Shown here one piece after another: positions 38,901 to 49,531 of a stretch of DNA of 64,000 bases. The DNA is taken from positions 20,097,501-20,161,500 of the forward strand of contig NC_088303.1 in the NCBI RefSeq assembly GCF_032854445.1, written 5' to 3'. The notes beneath the pieces were generated by a model that ran no database searches, had not been told where the DNA came from, and was given only the letters and a program-made list of their open reading frames with translations. The DNA is from Liolophura sinensis. Its lineage: Eukaryota; Mollusca; Polyplacophora; Chitonida; Chitonidae. Within the stretch, counting starts at the first letter, position 1; the number at the start of each line of letters is the position of its first letter. Position numbers and translations under genes: made by a program.

Positions 38901-41900
38901 TTGATGGCAGGGACTGATGCTTGTGATAATGAATCATAACCCCTATCAGTCAAAGCTGCACTCTCCTCACCTGACTGCTTACAAAATTCAACACCCTCAG
39001 TGTCATACCTGTGTATTACCTGACCTGAAAACACAGGTGGCACTCTCTCGATCTGAGAGCAAGCTCTTTCACATCTCACTGCCTCAGAACAGATACAAGG
39101 TTCAGTCCGCAGTTTCTTAGGCACTGGTTCACCACATGGCTTCACAGCACTCTTTCTTTTCTGGTCTGATATCTCAGGCACAAATGACACTGTGGGCTTA
39201 CATGTAGAACCAGCATTCTGGTCTGGGGTCCCCACAACTTCACCAAATTTAAAATCACAGTTTTCTTGTTTGGGAAATATTGATGCATCTCCACCTAAAA
39301 TATACAGTATACTAGAGGGTCTATACTGCTGCCTAAAAGTCTGCTAAATGTGCAGTTAGGTAAGTTACCAAAGTGGCCACAATTCCTCTGTGCATAAAAG
39401 TTTTTGTTCATTAACATAAATAGCCTATGCAGAAATTTGTGGGCCTCAATTGTATACCGGGCCCAAATATGAGATGCAAACTGATGAAAGGAGATAAACC
39501 TCTAGAATAAAAGTAACAGACATTTGCATGCTGTTACACTCACCACATCAGAGCAGCCATGGTCAAATTAGCACACAATCATGGACATCGGCCTTTGATT
39601 TTTTTTTTTTTTTTTTTTTGATTGGTGTTTTTCCCTGTACTCAAGACATTGGCCTTTGAGGCTGCAGCTGCTTTTCACTTTCAGTAAAAAGGCAACATTT
39701 CAAACTAACACTTTCTACCTAACATTTTCAGTTTCTCCATCGTGTTTACCTTAAGCTACTGCAAATAGGGGTATGATTTCCAATGCAGAATTTTAATCAA
39801 ACAAATATTTAATGTAGTAAGCATGCTAGGTTAAAGCACAGCCTGTCACGTGAAAAGTATTACACAGCTCCCTTATACTGCAAGATCTCTAGAAATTTTG
39901 ACTGAAAAAATGCTGGAAATGTGAAAAGCGAATGTGGGTTATAACATTGTACTTATTTGGCAACAATCCTAAAGCCCTGTTTGAATGCACAACAAGGGGA
40001 GATAAGCCAAACTGATCAGGGGATACAGCTTTAACACTAACTTCAAATTGTTTAACAACATCTGAAGTGAAAGTTGACACCATTTTTTCCATGAGATAAT
40101 CACATCAAGTTAACATTCATGGATTCTTGTATGAGCCTAGGTAAAATATAAGAACTACTTATCTACACACAAAATTACAAGTAAACTTACAAGGTGTGTG
40201 AGAGGTGTACAAGTGAAATCTGACACCTGTTTTCACCTGACATCTGAACACCTGTGACTCTGATGAATGCCTTTCTAACACATCACTCTGCTCTCCCCTG
40301 GAAACTTTCAGCAGCTGGTCATACAAGTAACTGAAATAACAAATATGTATAAACCCTGAAAATGAGCAATTCATGAATACTGGCACACCTGGTAACTGTT
40401 TCTTTGAAGACACGAAATACATAAGATGTTATGTGCATGAACACTCCAACAACAGAAAAGAATAAAAAAAAAACATTTTGTTCTGCTTACAGGCTTATGG
40501 CTACGAGGCGATCTTGTCAAACATTAAAATCTTCCATCAGTGTCTTCCATCAATGTCTTCAGCAGATACATGTGCATGTAAGTTTGCAAAGCTGATGCAC
40601 TTTCCACAAGAAAGCTCTGCATGCGATGAGTACAGATCCAAGACTTACACACTTATCACAGAAAAGCTTTCTGTGCAATGACTCTAGCAGATACACTCAG
40701 GTTACCAAAGACTTACACACTTATCACAGAAAAGCTGTCCGTGCAATGACTTCAGTAGATACACTCAGGTTACCAAAGACTTACATACTTACCACAGAAA
40801 AGCTTTCTGTGCAATGACCCCAGCAGATACACTCAGGTTACCAAAGACTTACACACTTAACACAGAAAAGCTCTCCATGCAATGACTCCAGCAGATACAC
40901 TCAGGTTACCAAAGACTTAAACACTTACCACTGAAAGGCTCTCCATGCAATGACTCCAGCAGATACACTCAGGTTACCAAAGACTTACGCACTTACCACA
41001 GAAAAGCTCTCCGCGCAATGATTTCAGCATGGCTATCATTCAACACATCACCTATACAAAAGTAGAAAGTATAGAAAGTAACATGAAGAAACATTGATGT
41101 ATCAGAACTAGTAGGAAGTTTTTTCTCTACAACTTAGTAAATACTGTGGTAAAAATTAATATACGTTAATACTCGAGGAATTGAATGGATATGTTTACAG
41201 GCATGACTGGCTATAAACTGGCAGAAGAAGTGCTTCCTGGTATGTTATGTTGTAGATTACTACACTACTTAAAGTGCTGAAGTCAGCCATTAAAGCTGAT
41301 TTAATTAATAAAGTAGTAGGCCAGAAATGTTCTAAAAATGTTTAAAAAATTGTACACCTCTTATCAACAAAAGAAACAGAAAATGATCGTCAGTATCTCG
41401 CCACCCATTTGGTGACGCTATTTTGCCATGTTATGGTTATCTATAGTGAAGTAGACAAACTCTAGGAGCCCTCCTGTACCATCGGTATTAAACATTATGC
41501 CAACGAGAAAGTGCAAACAAAAATGCCTGATACCCAACCAAAGAGAATCGAATTTGTCCTGTTTTCACAGGGTTGATGTTTCTTTTAGCCTGGCACTCAG
41601 TCTGGGTGGTCTTTGTGGGCACAAGAGTCATGTTTTAAGCAGTTCTGCCTGTCCTCATCTTCAACTTGCATGGGTGTCAGCATTAGGCCTAGCTGGCTGT
41701 ACTGACTTCAGGGAATTTACCGAACATAGCAGGATCTACTGCTTTATAACTCTTTCGTGCTGATTTTGTAAAGATCTTAATGTAATAAATCTGACTTTGC
41801 TAAGAAAAAAAAATCGCAGTGTCACAATATTTTTCTTCAAACAGTGACTCTCCCCAGCTCTCTTGCCAGCTCACCATGACAAGTTACTGTAGTCTCCTGC

Positions 41901-43109
41901 CCAACATGTATGCATTGTGACATGGGCAGCCATTCTCAGTTCCTTATTCACAGTTCACAGTTTAACACTTAAGCTAACCACAAAATCTGATTTATTGTAT
42001 CGATATCTGTCTATCCTCTATAAGAAACCACACTTACAATCGAGAGCTGATAGGTTGTTTGACGTGTTATCACCTGACGCTTTCAGCACTACTGATTGGC
42101 CAAGTCCCTGAGGGCTTCTACAACATGGCTACTCAGAGTGAATTGTCTATCAATGCCATATCCCCATAGCTGAGCTTTATCTTCTCGGCTTTCAAAACTT
42201 TATAGAATGTTTTATATGTTTTTCTGTGATAACTGTGTCCTATATCATTTTTTCTATAAATACATAGTGGCAGACTTTATGTTCACAGTAATAAACTGGT
42301 CTAGCACTATTTACATGTACAAAGACCTTGTGAGTTTTAATTATGAAACAGCAAATGCTTCGTGCTTTGCATACTCTAATGCATACCCTTCAAACTCATC
42401 TTGTTCTGCCCAATGCATTTGGAGCCTGTTCCCATGGCTACCACTGTAGGCTCATCCTGTACACCTGTATAATTAACAGAGAAATCAAACAAAAGTAGGT
42501 GTATCAGTAGTTTATGGTCAGTGAAAACAACCCTACAGCACAAACAAAAAGAAACAGATGATCTAAATATGTAGACAATTTAGGGTAGGGTAAGGTACAC
42601 GTAAATGTAGGCCAACATCAGCAATAAAAATTTGACATCAATCACCACAACCAATCAGTTTCTGAGCAGGCTTGTATTTGGCTGTCACAGATTTGGCATT
42701 GCAAAAGTTATTTTTCGTTAGGTTTATCATGTTTATTCATGAAGGGAATCTGAGCGACTGGAATTTGGAGTAAACCACTATAATTAACAGAACCAGTGAG
42801 ACTTGGATCCAAGAACCACGCTTTCATGACTTTCCTCCCAGGAACCTGATCACTGTTATTTGTAAGTCAAAAGTCTATATAAATCTTACAATATTATAAA
42901 AATATAATTAGTGAATCTCTCAGCTCTTATTCAGTTCACATACCTGAAGTGTACACAATGGCCGCCATCAATGTCCATTTACCCTGAGGTTCATTGCCCC
43001 TCTTCAGACTCTGGTATTTCTCATGGCAAGTTTCTGACAATCTGTCTGCAAACGACTGTGAGTCAGAGACAAGCATGGCACTGTCTTCCTCACAAACATC
43101 TACTCCCAT
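35995..43109 (-). CDS. ADAT1: tRNA-specific adenosine deaminase 1 (ADAT1)
   Basis: Deaminates adenosine 37 to inosine in eukaryotic tRNA-Ala. Nine phase-consistent exons in transcript order: 43109-42944, 42464-42387, 41051-40997, 40330-40191, 39294-38532, 38183-37987, 37783-37684, 36912-36826, 36157-35995; 582 residues. Deaminase motifs: [11 protein letters not shown] (H89, E91), HTPCGDASI (C147), [12 protein letters not shown] (C367), the zinc and proton-shuttle set of the ADAR/ADAT family. Also [13 protein letters not shown] before the first motif and [30 protein letters not shown] near the C-terminus, which match ADAT1 rather than ADAR. No double-stranded RNA-binding domain is present. The start was chosen for its context (GAAATGG); ATGs at 43136 and 43076 are also in frame. 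The human protein is about 500 residues; the surplus is mainly a low-complexity Ser/Lys segment between motifs two and three in exon 5. Its neighbour TRIQK is divergent. Confidence 0.95.
39598..39655 (-). mobile_element. SINE tail fragment, minus orientation
   Basis: T-run then GATTGGTGTTTTTCCCTGTA and CTCAAGACAT, the extreme 3' end of the family only. ADAT1 intron. Confidence 0.5.
40555..40990 (-). repeat. Tandem array, 68-bp unit, derived from the 3' end of ADAT1 exon 3
   Basis: Copies start near 40561, 40618, 40686, 40754, 40822, 40890 and 40958. On the minus strand each unit holds GTCATTGCATGGAGAGCCTT-like sequence and CTGTG/GTAAGTG-like sequence, matching the exon 3 end (ATCATTGCGCGGAGAGCTTT then CTGTG and donor GTAAGTG at 40996). 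Some copies keep GT at the donor, others read ATAAGTG. Confidence 0.85.
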
Positions 43110-43980
43110 TTCCAATACAGGTGCCAGTATTAACAAATTTCATGTACATCAGCCAAGAATCTGTCATTGAAACAGAAAGATATACCGGTGTGTTATGGAA
43201 GCATCACGACAGAAAAAAACACTTCTGTACTGACAAACATAAGCTTTAATTTATTACTCCATGGATCTACATTCAGTTAGCCAGTCAGTGTTCTATTTTA
43301 AAATTCTGGCATTTCATTGAAATTTTAAAATAGTCCATCTAAAGCCTTTATAACATACTGGAGGTTTCTTCATTTGTTTGTTGATCATAGTCATATCGGA
43401 GCTCGAGAATATGAAATAGCATCGCTAATGTTTTGGTTCAATAATATCAATTTATTTATTTATTTGATTGGTGTTTTATGCCGTATTTTGTTTGTTTGTT
43501 TTGTTTGATTGGTGTTTTACGCCATGCTCAAGAATATTACACTTATATGACGGCGGCCATCATTATTGTGGGAGGAAACCGGGCAGAACCCGGGGGAAAC
43601 CTTTGACCATCCGCAGGTTGTTAGCAGACCTTCCCACGTACCAATAATATCAAAAGTGCGTAAATATTTACCGGTACAGGTGTTTCTGATAGTCCGAGAG
43701 TGTTCTAAAGGATATGCTTCTGATAGTGGTAATGCAACCATCATGAGCGAATCATACAACGCTGGTGTACGCAATGACAGTTTGTGGACAAATTCCATTC
43801 AGGGCAGTTGGAAAGACCATTGCATTGTGATCCAACTGTTCATAAGTTACTTCTCAAATGTTCATTGTGAAAAGCTGCTTCTTCAATGAACTGACGTCAC
43901 TTTACTACGTAACAAGTACCTCAAGTATAAAATTTCCCCATTCAGTATGGGTTGAAAGTATAGCTGTATACTTTAGCTGT
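43110..43980. promoter_or_regulatory. Candidate bidirectional promoter region ADAT1/TRIQK
   Basis: Less than 1 kb separates the ADAT1 start from the likely TRIQK 5' exon. It contains a perfect CRE palindrome TGACGTCA at 43892-43899 and the SINE at 43451-43641. Promoter activity is inferred from geometry only. Confidence 0.35.
43451..43641 (-). mobile_element. SINE copy with duplicated tail, minus orientation, target-site duplication
   Basis: Target duplication CAATAATATCAA at 43439-43450 and 43642-43653. The tail block GATTGGTGTTTTA(T/C)GCC occurs twice, separated by a TTTG-rich stretch. The head is truncated after CATCCGCAGGTTG. It lies between the divergent ADAT1 and TRIQK genes. Confidence 0.9.
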
Positions 43981-43982
43981 AG

Positions 43983-44220
43983 ATGACCATGTTCACTTTT
44001 CTACGCGTGAACTGGTGGATCGTGAGCATACATGGACCATTCACAGCGACACGCTTGCAGTTTCAGGGAAATCCCTGTGGCGCACGTGGCGCCATCTGGC
44101 GAGGATTCCCCTCTTCCGCTACCACACGTCAACGCAAAAATCGTCTGCCCCCCAAACCCGGTGTGAGAAGTTTGTTAAGCCGTTTGATATGTGACTGTTG
44201 GTGGAATACATTTGTGAATG
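43983..44220 (+). other. Candidate TRIQK untranslated first exon
   Basis: Ends in a strong donor (GAATG then GTAAGTTT, GT at 44221). The right boundary is supported by that signal; the left boundary is a guess. The region is more GC-rich than its surroundings. An 85-codon open frame here is not similar to any family I recognise. Confidence 0.4.
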
Positions 44221-44980
44221 GTAAGTTTAGTGTAATTTAGCACGTCTAGTGCATGCTTGCGGACCCTGCCATCTACATAATAGTGCATAAGGATAAGTAT
44301 TTCTTTGCAATGCGCTTCAAAAGGTAACAGTTGTTTTCAGTGGTGGTTGTTGAGTTGCTGTTCGCTACATTATTGATCTATGCTCGTGTTGCCACGCACA
44401 CAGATCAGTGTTCAGTGGGTGCTGTCAGTATAATTGTAGGTGTCTCTTTCAAATTTTCGCTCGGAATAGAGTTCCAGAGCATTCAACATACATGTATTTT
44501 TCAGTTCTGATTGCCTAACCCAGTCCATGTACTAAGCATGTCCATTGTGCTATTTTAGAATTCTGACATTCATCAGTCAGGGTTACGATAAATGTCAGAA
44601 GTTTCAAATAGCACACTGGGCCCGTTTGTATTAATCCAATAAAGTTAAATATAATACTTACATATTTTATATTCTGACAAGGTACATGTCAGAATGTGAA
44701 GTAAAGACTGGGGAGACCCCCTTACAAAATTGTCACTTGATAAGAATGTTAAATGGTTAAATTAGTAGTTACACACTGGGTTTAAAAGTGGACTCTCTGC
44801 ATCACTCTCTGTTTCACTGTCTGTTTATTTGTCACATTTAGTGCCATATTTTGTCTGCTTTACTGCAACAAACATTATTTTGTCATTATATATCCATGTT
44901 ACCACTATATTCATTGGCCATCATTTACAGCATTCAATACCAATGAAATAAAGGAATAATTCAATTTCCTGACATTGTAG

Positions 44981-45124
44981 AACTCTGTGGAAGAGCCATT
45001 GTACAAGGAACAATGAGCTGAATGGCTGAATGACTTGATTCAGAAGGCAGAACTAACCCATGTGATGCAGAAGACGATAAAGTGCAGACGTTACCAGGAA
45101 GACAACGGCTAGGGATTAGAGAAG
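44981..45124 (+). other. TRIQK: TRIQK 5'UTR part of the start exon
   Basis: Acceptor TTTCCTGACATTGTAG ends at 44980; 144 nt of leader precede the ATG at 45125. Confidence 0.6.
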
Positions 45125-46903
45125 ATGGGACGTAAAGATGCCATTGGAGCACGATCAGCCCCTGTTGATCAGTACAGGAAACAGATTGGTGAACAATATA
45201 GCCATGTTCTGATGTGCATACTTATACGGTTTACATATTTATTCTTGCATTGTAAAAGACAAGTGTTTTTAAGGCAGAGGTAGTTTTGTGTTTAAGAGCT
45301 ACTTTAATGTTAAGACATGTATGTCTTAAAGGCATGGTTAAATGATAAGGATTGAGATAGTCCGAATTGCTTTCGTAAATTGTAGAAAAAATGCGTTGTA
45401 ATACAGGCATTGTTGTTAGTTTGTGAGGGTAATACGGAAACAAAAGTTTTCTGCCATTCCACTTTTGCCGGGTGTGACGTCATGCAAGAATACTTGATGT
45501 CACCCTTGGCTGACTAATAGTACAAATGATGTACGTCATACTTTCAAACGGGCATGACGTCATTCCAGCACAACTGTTTCATGCAACGTCATATCAGCCT
45601 GATTCATTGTCACAGAAAGAATATTACTATGTCAAAGAAGGAAAATTTTTACGGAAACTGTGGAAGATTTTGTTTTTCAGGACTCTTCACTTGTAGGGGT
45701 TAAATAGCATTTTTCTGCGTAAATTTTTTTGAACCATGGTGCCAGCTTTATTCCATAGGGCATCCTTCATATCAGTTTAATATTTCAACCTGGCATCTCT
45801 TAGGACTGAAGTAGCACTTTAAATTTTAGCAGGTTCAGTTTTTGCATAGTAAACGAAGGTATGAAAGAAATTGTTTTAGTTTTTAACCCGAATATAAACA
45901 TTATATTGAATGGATTTATTGTAATGAACCTAAAATTTCATCCATCACTGAGTTACTCATTTTTGCTGATTGTGAGAGATCTATTGATCTAAGAAAGAAA
46001 AGTCCAGCTCATGCTGCCTTCCCTTGTTGGGTATAGCATGTAACAGCATTCAAATAAATAAACAGTTCATGTATTCAGGCATATAGTTCACAATGTACAA
46101 GCATAAAAACAGCTCTGAAATAATTCTGTTTCAGGAAAGCAAGATTGGAAAAAGAGCAAGAAAGAAATGAAATCTCTTAAAACGCAGTCTGATCTGAAGA
46201 AGTCGGGGATGTCTGCAAAGGTATGTAACGAAATTCATAAATAAATACGAGTGAGTTTTATTATAACTAATAATTGGTGGGCTATATGTTTTGGGAAAGT
46301 CTGTGAGCTACTTGCCTATGTCCAAGGGTTTACAAGTGAGCACCTCGAATCCCAACATGTACACATAAAACTAAGCAGCATTATCTAAGTGAAAAAAAAT
46401 TAATAAATTAACCATAATCCTTAAAAAGCTTTCAGACCATAAAGGTATACATGAACAATTATGATCTGTATTGGAACTGAAGTCTCTGTTAGCTTAGGAA
46501 ATGTATAGAAGTACATTCGCTTGACCACCTTCCAGGGGAGCCCTGCTGTATATTAAATTTCTAGATTTCATTATTTTTTTTTTCTTCCAGTATTTATCTG
46601 TTTAGTAAATTTCTTGTCATCATAAACATTTGTGTGAATGACTTAATACTTGACTTTGAATACAGGAGATTTTTTTTGGCTTTTGTTAACCGTGTATTTG
46701 TATGTTGAGTGGGGGTGATTCAACCTTTGATAGATTGTTATGACAGAAGAATGATAAAAATCAATGTTTGACACAAGTATTTGTGTTATTTTGTCAAAGG
46801 GAAATTAATTTTTTCTTTTGTACAGGACATTGTGCTTATAACAGGAACAATTTTGGCCATCCTTGGTGGGCTCTATGGGTGGCTGTTTTGGTACCTCAAC
46901 TAA
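45125..46903 (+). CDS. TRIQK: Triple QxxK/R motif-containing protein (TRIQK)
   Basis: Small single-pass membrane protein, associated with the endoplasmic reticulum in vertebrates; molecular role unknown. Three phase-consistent exons, 45125-45188, 46135-46220, 46826-46903, give 75 residues. It opens with MGRKDA, as in vertebrate TRIQK, then carries the three defining motifs in direct succession: QYRK (16-19), QIGK (20-23), QDWK (24-27). A Lys/Ser-rich stretch follows, then a hydrophobic helix from about 52 to 73 (IVLITGTILAILGGLYGWLF). The protein ends two residues after the helix (YLN), without the acidic tail of the vertebrate protein. The start codon is fixed by the conserved first residues. 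Polyadenylation signals occur downstream, for example AATAAA at 48425. Confidence 0.92.
45475..45562 (+). promoter_or_regulatory. Pair of perfect CRE palindromes in TRIQK intron 1
   Basis: TGACGTCA at 45475-45482 and again at 45555-45562, with further half sites (ACGTCA) at about 45535 and 45588. CREB/ATF binding is inferred. Confidence 0.35.
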
Positions 46904-48588
46904 GGGGAGAGAACTAGTCTAGAGATAAATTTGGAGAGAAGCCTTGACCAAGTACTGCCTTACGTGATGATCATGTGATAGTGTATGGAGCTGGTTATGT
47001 GTTCAAGAAGAAGAACATACTTATGAAGATTTTATCACTGCCTATTCTGTGTAAGTGATCAGAATGCACAGTTTTAAATGCATAAATATGTAAGATATTG
47101 TAAATGACCTGATAATTTTTCACTGAACTGTAGTGAACATGCTCAAATGTTACCGTCACCATATGTGTTCAGAAGTGTATTTCCTGAATCAAGCGCAAGT
47201 AGCACATTATCATTATACTGTGACTTTCTTATACATTTTACATGAAATTATATGTATTCCTAAAAAAAAATATCTGATGAAAGAATGATGAACATGAGTT
47301 ATATGTAACTATAAGGTTTATCACGTCATTGTTGAAGAAAGAACAGTTTTTGTATATAGGTGTTTCCTTGGACATTTTTCACATATCATTATTGAAACAG
47401 TTAAACAAAAACTGTAAGATGATCTTGACATTGTGTGGGCTTTCCTCCTGATTTACCAGTGTGTAGGATGGTTTCAGATTTACTTAAGGCAAAAATAACA
47501 TAAAGATGATATATATGTTAGATGACAGAGCATTAAACACTCTCCATGAAAATAGTTCAGATTTTATCAGCCTAGTAAAATGCATTTGAAACTTTGAATT
47601 CTACGGTGACATTTTCAGACCATATAAGGACCAGTGATGTCAAATCGACTTTTTACCACTTATCACATACAGACCGCTAAATTTCACCATTCAACATACA
47701 TACATACATATAGATTTAATACCATTTTACTTGATTGGAAAAACTCTAAGGAAATGAATGGAACTATTTTCCTGGACAGTGTTGAATGATCTTTATGTGA
47801 TGTATACTTGTACTTCATTTTAGTGTTTTCTTTGCTGTCGACAATAGTTACTCGCCTCTACATCTACCGCACACACAGTTACATGTGGTGTAACTTAGCT
47901 ATGCAATATGATTTATACATATTATAGGAATATGAGGAGAGTAATACATATCTGTTATATGTCCAGTACATGATGTGTGTCTGCTGTGTGAATCAAGCTA
48001 GCTGTCCTTGGGCTGGTTTTGTAATGCATCCTTGGGGCTATTCACAGATAACTGCCATAGAAGTGCTATACCTTCAGCACTAGGGAATACGACAGTAACA
48101 TATCTACCTATGGCCAGCAAGTTCATGTATTAGAAAATTTCACCTTTTACTCATGATCTGCTGTTTGTAATATTTAAAAAAAATTTTTTTTTTTCAAAAT
48201 TGTGTCTCTCACCACATTATCACCGAAATATTGAAGCTTAAAGTCATAATCATTCATTGATTTAAAATAGTTTCTTAATTGACCTCAATTATCTCGTTAA
48301 CAACACTTGGCTTTGACCATGATGGCATCGTAGTGTGTATGTCCCACACGAAAAAGTTTGTAACTTTCCAAAGGTTGATGGTTTACCATGGACATTACTA
48401 GTGATATGTCAGACGCATGACATTAATAAACAATGAAAAAAAAATACAACATTATTTAAAATAATATGCTGACATTTTGACAATTCTGTTATTTTAAAGG
48501 TTTATAATACTGTTGACATTTTTGGATATTTGTCAGATTTTTGTCTATGCAATGAATACCTTAGTGAGCATTTGCAGTGACTTGAGTC

Positions 48589-48706
48589 GCCCATTTTACA
48601 AAAGAGGACCAACCTTTATCGGACCTTACTGTCATGATAACGCCATACTGTGGAGATTGTAGTTGCATTGGACGTATAAAGGTTACACCCTCTTTGTAAA
48701 ATGGGC
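48589..48706. mobile_element. Foldback (MITE-like) element, 118 bp
   Basis: Left arm GCCCATTTTACAAAAGAGGA and CCAACCTTTA; right arm is its imperfect reverse complement (TAAAGGTTACACCCTCTTTG then TAAAATGGGC). Arms of about 30 bp, no coding capacity. Confidence 0.65.
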
Positions 48707-49439
48707 TGCAGGCCCCAACTTCATGAAGTTGTCTTAGACTTAAGTCAGTGTTTTGTCTTAACTTCAGAACAATTTACTGCGCTAAATAGGTTCCTACAAG
48801 GAATTTTTATTTTAGAGTTCTCTTAGAGGTTCATGACAAAATTGAAAATTTGCATTTAGAATCAAATTTGTTCAGAAATAATGCTGTAAGTTTAGACTAA
48901 TTCTGACCTAAGTACTGAGGCCATGCGTAAAGAGAGGAGAGAGGGTGCGAGAAAGTGTAACAACATACGTGTATATTTTTGTTTAGGATTATACTGTTAG
49001 AAATTAAGAAAAAAATTAAGAAAAAAAAAACGACTTGAGGTTTGTGAAATTTTGTACACAATAAGGTCGAAAATAAACACCTATAAGCTATTCATTTGTG
49101 CATGTTATTGGTCAGCGCAATTGTAAAAAAAAAAGAAAAAAAAAAAAAAAGGGAGAGAAAGGCGCAATATCGGACATCCCACAAGTGGACTCCTCGTATG
49201 GATGAAGCAAAATGTTTAATTTTGTTAGGATAACCAAAACGTCTCCCACCAGCAGTTTCTGTGTGTTACCTTGTCTGACCTATTGGCTGTACTTTAATCC
49301 CCATTAGTGTGAAAAGCGAGGCCAGTGGCCAGTGGACTCGTGTTACACATGATACTAATGATGGGATGTGTAAGTGGAAAAACGGTGCAGAGGGTTTTTG
49401 ATTGCTGAACAACATGTCAAAGGTTGGTGCTTCACTTCG

Positions 49440-49531
49440 GTTACCTCCATTCATTGCACTGATAGCCGTCATGTTGGTGAAATATTCTTGAGTACGGCGT
49501 ACGTAAAACACCAGTCAAATAAATAACTAAA
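49440..49531 (+). mobile_element. SINE tail fragment, plus orientation
   Basis: GTGAAATATTCTTGAGTACG, ACACCAGTCAAATAAATAAC. Only the 3' end of the family. Confidence 0.7.

Noticed and set aside
35995-43109. Assignment to ADAR
   Set aside because: No double-stranded RNA-binding domain, and the N- and C-terminal blocks match ADAT1.
43983-44240. 85-codon frame as a coding first exon joined to TRIQK exon 2
   Set aside because: Phase would permit it, but exon 45125-45188 supplies the conserved TRIQK N-terminus with all three QxxK motifs.
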